From contig FR888212.1 of the NCBI GenBank assembly GCA_000431775.1, positions 1 to 28,074 on the forward strand: a stretch of DNA of 28,074 nucleotides, written 5' to 3'. This DNA is from Clostridium sp. CAG:413 (GTDB lineage Bacteria; Bacillota; Clostridia; Oscillospirales; Acutalibacteraceae). Made by a program: the position numbers and the translations under genes. Under the pieces are notes generated by a model, which was not told where the DNA came from, searched no databases, and saw nothing but the letters and a program-made list of their open reading frames with translations. Of this stretch, positions 15,806-24,500 are shown piece after piece (position 1 is the stretch's first letter; every line of letters begins with the position of its first letter).

Positions 15806-17530
15806 ATGCTGCAGATTGGATCCGTTCTTGACGGGAAATATAAAATACTGAGTGAAATCGGCCACGGCGGTATGAGTGTAGTCTATATGGCGCTTAATGA
15901 AAAAGCTAATAAAACGTGGGCGGTTAAAGAAATACGTAAAGACGGAAGAATGGATTTCAATGTTGTCAAGCAGGGGCTTGTTGCTGAGATAGAAACGTTG
16001 AAGCGATTAAAGCACCCAAATCTTCCGAGTATAGTTGATGTTATTGAAGACGAGGATTCGTTTATTATAGTCATGGACTATATTGAGGGAAAATCGTTGG
16101 ATAATACGCTTGCGGAGCATGGAGCTCAACCGCAGGAAAATGTCATTGAATGGGCAGAGCAGCTTTGCGATGTGCTCGGTTATCTGCATTCCTGCAATCC
16201 ACCGATTATATACAGGGATATGAAGCCAGCCAATATAATGCTGAAGCCCGATGGAAACATAACGCTTATAGACTTTGGAACGGCAAAAACATATGATGTA
16301 GACCTTGGTCAAACTACAGGTATAGGCACAATAGGATATGCAGCACCAGAGCAGTTTATAAACAGCGGTATGGGTAGGACTGACGCAAGAACAGATATAT
16401 ACTGCCTCGGAATGACGTTGTATCATTTGTTGACTGGAGTAGATCCTTGTAAGAATGTCTTAGAGAGTAGATCCATACGGGCGGTCAATCCTATGCTTTC
16501 GCCCGGACTTGATGCAATTATATTGAAATGCACGGAGAGATTGCCACAAGACAGATATCAATCTTGTGCGGAGCTTCTTTATGATTTGGAGCATCAAGAA
16601 GAAATGACCGTGCCGTACAGAAAAAGGCAGTTAAAGAAGCTGACGGTGTTTTTGGTATGCGTAGCGTTATCGATATTAATGGCGGTTGCCTCCGTTGCTT
16701 TTTTTGTTGCGGCAAGCGGAAAAAGGGCAGAGAACTATGGGCTGTATATTGAGAAAGCTGCGGATCCGAGTATTTCGCAGAAAGAGCGAGAAGACTTATA
16801 TATGAAAGCGATTGAGGTTGATCCAACCAAAAAGGATGCCTACATAGACCTTGTTAATCTCTTCCTAAACAGCACGAATAACGGAATTGCATTTGAGAAA
16901 ACAGAGGCGGCAAAAATTGTTAAGCTCAATGCCGGAGTGGATACTGAAGGGAAAAATGGGTATCTAACGACGATATATCCATTTGAGCAGTTGAAAAAGA
17001 GTGATCCGAATGGATATGCCGAAGTTTGTAACGATATAGGGCTCGCTTACTGGTATGATTATGAAGTCGAATCGGAGCGATATTCGTTGGCAACAGAGTG
17101 GTTTGAAAAAGCGGCCGAAAAGTATCCGTTAGCGCAGGTTTTTTGTGATATTGGTAAATGCAAAATAGAAATAGCAAAGTACCGAGATCAAAAAAGGACA
17201 GAAAAGATGTATGCGGCATATGATGTGCTTTGGACTAAAACAAAGGATCTTGTTAAGAATGCCGGTACACTTGACGATAACGATATTAAGATACTTGTTT
17301 GGAATGAAACCATAAATAATATTTATAGTGAAATACAATACTTCCTTGTAAACATATCGGAATCTGACATTTATGGATTGCTTGACGAGATTATACTCAA
17401 TGCCGAAGATCTAAAAAAGACAACTTCTTTAAGCGAAGTAAAATCACTTCTGGATGAGGTTATCCTGAATGCAGATGTAGCGAAGCAACGCACAAGAGAA
17501 GCAGTTGCGGCAAGAAGGGGTGATAGATAA
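15806..17530 (+). CDS. Transmembrane Ser/Thr protein kinase with external TPR-like region, 574 aa
   Basis: The cytoplasmic Hanks-type kinase domain (about 10-270) has the Gly-rich loop GHGGMSVVY (19-27 region), catalytic Lys41 in AVKEI, catalytic loop YRDMKPAN with Asp138, DFG at 156-158 and APEQF in the activation segment. HRD is changed to YRD, common in bacterial kinases, so the enzyme should be active. A single membrane helix spans about 280-303 (FLVCVALSILMAVASVAFFV). Residues 304-574 are predicted outside and resemble TPR-type helices (ERYSLATEWFEKAAEKYPLA) rather than PASTA domains, so the signal is probably not muropeptide. Start ATG at 15806, with AGGGGG about 12 bases upstream. It begins 16 bases after the phosphatase. 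Confidence 0.93.
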   Translation: MLQIGSVLDGKYKILSEIGHGGMSVVYMALNEKANKTWAVKEIRKDGRMDFNVVKQGLVAEIETLKRLKHPNLPSIVDVIEDEDSFIIVMDYIEGKSLDNTLAEHGAQPQENVIEWAEQLCDVLGYLHSCNPPIIYRDMKPANIMLKPDGNITLIDFGTAKTYDVDLGQTTGIGTIGYAAPEQFINSGMGRTDARTDIYCLGMTLYHLLTGVDPCKNVLESRSIRAVNPMLSPGLDAIILKCTERLPQDRYQSCAELLYDLEHQEEMTVPYRKRQLKKLTVFLVCVALSILMAVASVAFFVAASGKRAENYGLYIEKAADPSISQKEREDLYMKAIEVDPTKKDAYIDLVNLFLNSTNNGIAFEKTEAAKIVKLNAGVDTEGKNGYLTTIYPFEQLKKSDPNGYAEVCNDIGLAYWYDYEVESERYSLATEWFEKAAEKYPLAQVFCDIGKCKIEIAKYRDQKRTEKMYAAYDVLWTKTKDLVKNAGTLDDNDIKILVWNETINNIYSEIQYFLVNISESDIYGLLDEIILNAEDLKKTTSLSEVKSLLDEVILNADVAKQRTREAVAARRGDR

Positions 17531-18043
17531 ATGGATTATGAATCTTACATGAATCTTTGCTACGCCGCCGCGGCAGTAAGTGGTTTTTTTGTGATTGTTT
17601 CTACAATACTGTTCTTCAAACTGAAGATTTTATCGGTTGTTGGTGACTTGAGTGGCGTTACCGCTAGAAAAGCAATAGAAAATATTCGCAATCAAAATGC
17701 TGCAACAAAAAATAAAGCTCACAAATCAAGTCTTGTCAATCAAGAAAGAGGAAAGGTTACAGATAGAATTACTCCGTCAGGCAAGCTTTTGTCGAGTGAA
17801 AGCGGAGGCGTTTATGTCAATGTCGGCACAGAGAAAATTATGGGCAGCGAAGAGACGACGGTTTTAAAAACCAACTCAGCCAAAGATAGCACAACTTTGA
17901 TGCCTTCACACACTAACGAGTTACCCTTTGATACGGATAACTTTTTACAACCTGAGGAAACAACCGTGCTTGAAACGGTGGGTTCATTTGTTGAGATCGA
18001 AGAAAAAATTACATTTATACACTCTAATGAGAGTGTTGAGTGA
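17531..18043 (+). CDS. Small membrane protein with two EETTVL motifs, 170 aa
   Basis: I recognise no named family. One membrane helix (about 10-30, AAAAVSGFFVIVSTILFF) is followed by a basic cytoplasmic tail that becomes acidic. The tail holds EETTVL at residues 107-112 and again at 142-147, with STTLM between them. These match the ETT-V-L motifs in the FHA protein linker, so the tail is a likely kinase target and FHA docking site. The ATG abuts the kinase stop codon (TAA-ATG), with AAGGGG inside the end of the kinase gene, suggesting translational coupling. It may tether the FHA protein to the membrane near the pilus base. Confidence 0.75.
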   Translation: MDYESYMNLCYAAAAVSGFFVIVSTILFFKLKILSVVGDLSGVTARKAIENIRNQNAATKNKAHKSSLVNQERGKVTDRITPSGKLLSSESGGVYVNVGTEKIMGSEETTVLKTNSAKDSTTLMPSHTNELPFDTDNFLQPEETTVLETVGSFVEIEEKITFIHSNESVE

Positions 18044-18054
18044 GGAGAGGAAAA

Positions 18055-18501
18055 ATGGATAAAAGCAAAAATTTGGCAAAAGTGACGCTTGTGGCGGAAA
18101 TTATTTTTATGGTGATGTTATCTGTCTCTTTTCTGATAATGCCGTTTGCAAACAAAATGTCGCTCAATGAAGGGAAGAACACGCTGCTATACTTTTCCGG
18201 GGCAATGTTTTGGGCATCGTTGGTTTTTGAGGCGGTTTTCCTCATTGCAAATGGAGCCATATGCAAAAAAAGAATAATGCCGGAAAATAAAAGTCGACCG
18301 GGAGCTTTGAGGTTTTTTACCAACACAACGGCAAAAATTATTGATATATTGGCTATCCTATCAATTATAGGGTTTGTCATATGCGCTTTTTTGACCGACA
18401 AGTATGTTACTTATGGCTTTTTGTCGGCAATGCTGCTTCTGGTTCAGTTGCACTGCGTTGTAAACGGCAAGAATTTTGAATATATTAATTCGTTATCATA
18501 A
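18055..18501 (+). CDS. Four-helix membrane protein of unknown function, 148 aa
   Basis: I do not recognise a family. Four hydrophobic segments are visible: VAEIIFMVMLSVSFLIMPF, MFWASLVFEAVFLIANGAI, IIDILAILSIIGFVICAFL and YGFLSAMLLLVQLHCVV. A basic loop (KKRIMPENKSRP) between helices 2 and 3 suggests a cytoplasmic loop. The start is the ATG at 18055, 7 bases after GAGGAG (18042-18047). An in-frame GTG at 18040 overlaps the previous stop and has no site. It lies directly before the giant surface protein gene, so a role in its export or anchoring is possible. Confidence 0.7.
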   Translation: MDKSKNLAKVTLVAEIIFMVMLSVSFLIMPFANKMSLNEGKNTLLYFSGAMFWASLVFEAVFLIANGAICKKRIMPENKSRPGALRFFTNTTAKIIDILAILSIIGFVICAFLTDKYVTYGFLSAMLLLVQLHCVVNGKNFEYINSLS

Positions 18502-18515
18502 GAGGAGACATAACA

Positions 18516-21500
18516 ATGAAAAAGACGGTTAACTCAAAATTCATTAAGGCAATTTCCTTTGTGCTGGCATTGCTGATGGTTGTCGGAGTGGTGCCAATTC
18601 ACAGAGGTCTGTTTGAGGCGGCGGCTACGGCAGGCGATCGACTTTGCTTGCAGGTTATACGCAGTGGTGCCGTTGTAAAAAACGATGAGAAATTTAACTG
18701 CACGATTACAAATTCAGACTCTTCGTTTTCATATGCCGGCACTACAGGAGCAAGCGGTGTTTGGGAGACGGACTATGTTGTCGGAGATGACTATGCAGGC
18801 GATAATGATTTTACCGTTTCTGTCGGCACAAAAACAGTTGCGATTTCAAAAGATCTCCGTACGGCGGAGAAGTATTTTATATATGATCTAAATGACGGAA
18901 GTGTGAGTTGGTCGGAAAATGCTGTGACAAAGGCTGCCCTTATAAGCGTTGCCAGTGTTTCGGATATTACCGGACTTTCAAACGGCACGGAGAAAACCGC
19001 AGCAGCGTTTGGCTTGCCTGAGACGGTTAACGTCATAACGACAGCGGGAGAAAAAGAACTTGATGTTACATGGGGCGTTGAAGCATCAAAGTATGATCCG
19101 GCAATCCACACGGCGCAGGAATTTGTTGTTAACGGTACGATTTTACTTGACGACGAGACAATCAATCCTGATAGCGTTTCACTTTTAGTCTCGGTTACTG
19201 TGTCGGTCAATGCCGATGATGATGCAACGGTTTCTGTTTCTCCTGGTAGTGTTAGCAAAAAGGCCGGCGAGACGGTTGTTTTAGTTGCTTATGCAACTTT
19301 ATCGGATGGTGCTTTTACATGGTATAAAGGCAACAAAGTTATAACCGGTGAAAATAAGTCAGAGCTTACGATAAAGAATATTACCTCTGATGATGCAGGC
19401 GAATATAAATGCGCAGTAAAGGGCTTAAACGGTAACACTATATTCAGCAACTCGGTCAATGTTTCAGTTGACAAGTTGCCGGTAACGATATCTTTGACAA
19501 CATCCGAGAAGTCTATGGTAAGACCGGTTAAAAAAGGACTCGTTTTAAGTGTTAATGGAATTCCGACAGATGCCAAAGGTACGGTAACATTTTATGCGGG
19601 TAGTGAAGTTATCTCAAGCGGAACGGATAACAAAGTGACATTTGTCCCTGCAAAAGAAAACGATTATAGATTTAGGGTTGTATTTTCGGGTGACGAAAAG
19701 TATTCTTCGGCTTCGGATGAGCTGGATTTCTCTTTTGTCAAGGGTGCGCAAAGCGCACTTTCATTCAAATCCGTTATTCCTTCTGAGATATGGATAGGTG
19801 ACATATCTTTTGCTGTGAGGACAAATGGTGGCTCCGGTGACGGAGATGTTGTTTACTCGATCGTCGAGCAAAAGGATGAATACGGTAAGGAATCGACGGG
19901 TATTGCACGAATTACGACTAACGGAACAGTATTTGTTGAGAAAGTCGGCGAATTCAAAATTGAAGTAAAAAAACTCGGTGATAATGATTACAATGATAGT
20001 GACCTACTTACAAGCGATGCTATAAAAGTTGTTAAAAGGACTCAAAGCAATTTTGAGTTTGCTATAGCGGCTCCCGAGACGATAAAATTTAATGAAAATA
20101 ACAATGAATTTGTAAATGCTGCGAACGGTGGAAGCGGTTCGGGTGAAATCACTTATTCTGTAAGTGACAAAAGTATAGCCGAGATCGACGCGGTAAATCC
20201 ATCTAAAATTCATATTAAAAAGGCAGGTACGGTTATAGTTACTGCTTTGCGCAGTGGTGGTGAGAAGTATCTTGACGCTAAAGCGTCTTATACTTTGACA
20301 GTCGAAAAAGCTGATCAGGTTATAGAGTTCGCAGAGGATGCTCCAAAGGAGATCTTTTACGGGCAGGATTTGATTTGTGCGGCGAAGGAAAGAGAAGACG
20401 CATCAAAACCTGATGGAAAGGGTTATGGTTCCGGCGAGATTACATATTCAATTTCTGAGGGTCAGGGAATTGCATCCATTGATGAAAAAACCGGCAAGCT
20501 GATTTTTGCTGATGAAGCTGTTGGACTTGTTACAGTCAAAGCTAAAAAGACAGCTTGTGACAGTTATAATGAGGCAGTTGCCACATATAGCTTTGAAGTA
20601 AAGCCTTTTGTAATTGATGGTGTACCATATGAAATCGGCGGCGAAACGAAAAATGAAAGCGGATGGTATACCAGTGATATCACTGTTACTGCAGTGACTG
20701 GATACACACTAAGTGCCAGCAAGAGCCGTCTTGACAGCAACTCTTGGGATAACCGTTCTTTGGTTATTAGTAAAGAAGGTGTCGAAAACGGAATAACTCT
20801 ATACTTCAGAAGCAGCGAAACGGGAGCGATCAGCGAGGGAGTTACGCTTGAAAATGACAAGCTCAAAATTGATAAGGAAAAGCCCTACGATCTTGCTATA
20901 ACATATTCAAATGAATACTGGTGGGAAGATATTGCCAAGGCCGTAATGTTTGGCACATATGACAGCAATATAAGCTTTACCGTTGAGGCTAGGGACGCTT
21001 ATTCGGGTATAGAGAGGTTTGAATGGGAATATAATCGCGATAAAAATGCTGCAGAGAATATCGTTGAGCATCTTGAAGGTAACGGAGACGCCCAAAAGAA
21101 CGGAGAAAACAGCTACTCAGCAACATTTACACTCCCCATCACCGATATCTCGCAGATAAGGGGTAAAATATCCTTTAGTGCTTTTGACATTGCAGGTTGG
21201 CAGGAGAGCTTTGAGGATACAAGGCTTATTATCATTGACACAATGGATCCGGCAATTGATATTGCTTATGAAGGCGATTATAAAGGATCTGTAGATAAAA
21301 ACAATAAAGAAGTACCCAAAGATTCAGAAAATGCAAGGCTCGTTTACGGTAGCGACATCAAAGCGAAGATATCGGTGAAAGAAGCAAATTTCTGGCCGGA
21401 AATCGTTAATGTTACACTTGACGGCAATGATGTTTTTTGCACATGGGATAAAGATAGCGATTGCTATGTGACGGAGGTAGATATTACCGGTGACGGTGAA

Positions 21501-24500
21501 CATACTCTCTGCGTTACGGCGCTTGATGCCACATATAATAATGTAGCCGACAAGGACAAACATAAAGTTGAAGTTCGCTCTTGTGTGCTTATTGATACTG
21601 TTTCTCCAAGTGTCGACATAAAGGACCCCCAAAGTAGCAGTGAACCTAAGAACGGCAAATATTTCTCGGACGACGCTTCTGTGGAAATAGTTATTAATGA
21701 AGAGAATTTTAACCCCGATGGTGTGGTTGTTTCTGTGGAAACGACAAATGCTGAAGGCGAAAAGATAGGGATTTCTGATGATTTCGGAAGTTTTGTAAAG
21801 AATCCTAATAATTGGGCCTCAGACGGAGCTGAGCATATATTGACACTTAATTTTGTCGAAAGTGCAAGATACATTCTAAGTGTGGCATATACCGATCTGG
21901 CGGGGCTGAGGAGCAGCAAGGACCTCGATGAGTTTGTTATTGACAAAACTGCGCCGAATAAAAGCGACATCGTTATTACATATAACGAAGAGGATATCGT
22001 TAACAAACTTGCAAATATCCTTTATTTCCGCACGGTTCGTATTACAGTAACTGCGTCAGATGACATTTCCGGTATAGACCGCATTGAATGGGGGTATGAG
22101 AAAACCGCCGGCGCAAGTGAGGCAAATGTAGAGGCTGCAAGCGGAATAGTGGAGCACAAGAATTTGCACAGAATCGGCGAAAGCAAGTATTCGGCATTAA
22201 TCAAGATTCCGAGAGAACTTGTTGAAAACGAACAGTTTGACGGCAAATTCAACGCAGAAGCATTCAACATGGCTGGCCTCGGAAGCGAGAACGTGACGGA
22301 CGAGCGAAGAGTAATTGTGGATTCAATTGCGCCCGGAAGGTCTGTTAACTACGGCACGCCTCATATCATTTCTGCGGATACTGCAACTGACAAGGAATAC
22401 TTTAGCGAAGGCGAAAATGTTAAACTCTTTTACGCAGAAAAAGCCGAGCTCAAGCTAACAATAAACGAAGCAAACTTCTATGCGGAAGATATAAATACCG
22501 TGTCCGATGCGCTTAACGGTTTGAACTGCAAGGTTACGGTCGTGAAGGATTCAGGCGCACCCTGCGATTTGACTCCTACGAATTGGGAATCGGACGGTGA
22601 TAATCATACCGGTAGCATCGTTCTTGACACCGATGGAGAATACACCATTACAATTGACTACACGGATCGCAGCGGCAATGTGATGGAGCAGTATACTACA
22701 CCGCTAATTATTGTCGATAGCGTTGCGCCGGTTATCAGTGGCACAATTTCTCCTGAAGGTAGGTATGGAACAGATAAGCGTGAAATACATGTTGCTGTAA
22801 ATGAAAAGAACTTCAGAGCTTCGGACTTTGATATATTAATCAAAGAGTTTGACCTTGACGGAGCTGAAACAGTAAAAACCGTTGTTGACGAGTGGATACA
22901 TAACGGTGATGAGCACACGCTCACATTTATAGTTGACAATGAGTCTCGCTATGCCGTTACGGTCAACGGAAAGGATCTCAGCTTAAATGAAGCAGAGAGC
23001 TTTACCTTCGACGAATTCGTGATTGACCGCACAAAGCCGGAAATCAAAAGCATAGAGTATAAGACTCCTGTTAATGAAGCGATAATCAATGCCGTAACAT
23101 TCGGATATTTCAATCCCTCAGTTGAGGTAACCATAACGGCACATGACGGTGTTTCAGGTGTTGATAAAATCCTTTGCAATTATTTGAGAGCAAATGGTGT
23201 AAGCTCAGTAAATGAAGAAAGTTGGAGCGATTCATTTGCATTTGAACAGAGTGATGATTTAGCGATAGCGCAGGCAGTGTTCATCCTTCCTGAGAAATCT
23301 TATAACGGTCATTTTTCATGCGATGCAATAGACAGGGCGTCCAATTCAACTGTTGGTACTAACGGCTCATATACTGATGGTAAGTATAGGGTCGTTGTTG
23401 ACAGTACTGCGCCGGAGTGGCTCGAATCATATATTTCGGCAGAACAATACATAAACGAGGCAACTCTTGACGTAATCGATACCCCGGATAAAACATCCGA
23501 CACATGGTTTGCAATAAGCCAAAACGAAGCGATCATTAAATTCAAGATTAATGAGGCTAATTTTTATTCAGAGGATTTTAATGTCGCAGGGACAAGCTTT
23601 AATAACATGAATTGTACAGTTACACTCAGCAAAGATGGCGGTGCCCCATATCCGGTTACTGCAGAGTGGAGCGATGAAGGAGATGTTCACTCCGGAACAG
23701 TCGTAATATCTGAAGAAGGCGATTATCGACTGAATGTAAGTTACAGTGATCGCAGCGGCAATGCGATGAATTCATATATATCACCGAAGATAGTGATTGA
23801 TCGTACGGCACCGGTAATATCGGCAGAATACAACAGCACTATGCCTCCCAATAATGGGAATTGCTACAGAAAGGATGTCAGCGTTACCATTACAGTAAAA
23901 GAACGCTATTTCAGAGCAGAAGATATGGCTTTCAGTCTCACTGAAGCTAAAGATGTTTCCGGCAAAATCATAGATGGGTTTGCTGAGATAGAAGATAACT
24001 TCTTGCAAGCGCTTAAAGACAGAAATAATTGGAGTAGCAGCGGAGATATACATACGGCAACGATCACTTTCTCCACGGATGCAAACTATGCGTTTGCTCT
24101 TAACTGTACGGATGTTGCCGGAAACTCTTCTGAACAATTTGATTCGGAGAAGTTTACAGTTGATAAGACTTCTCCTTATGGTATTACAATTGATTACAGT
24201 GAACCAAGGCTTAGCGCTGTGATCAGTGCAGTTACATTCAATTACTATAATCCTTCTGCAACTGTTACAATTACAGCAAGTGATGATACTTCGGGAATTG
24301 ACAGCATTTCTTGGAATTACAACCGCGCCGACGGTGCGAGCGGCACAAATGTTGTGTCAGATTCCGGCGTCATAAGTGATTTGGATTATTCTGCCGGTGG
24401 ACGAATTGCCACGGGAAAATTTGTGCTTCCGTATTCAGGCAGTAATGGACAGTATTATGGGAATATAACCGTTTCCGCTGTGGATAAAGCCGGAAATTCT

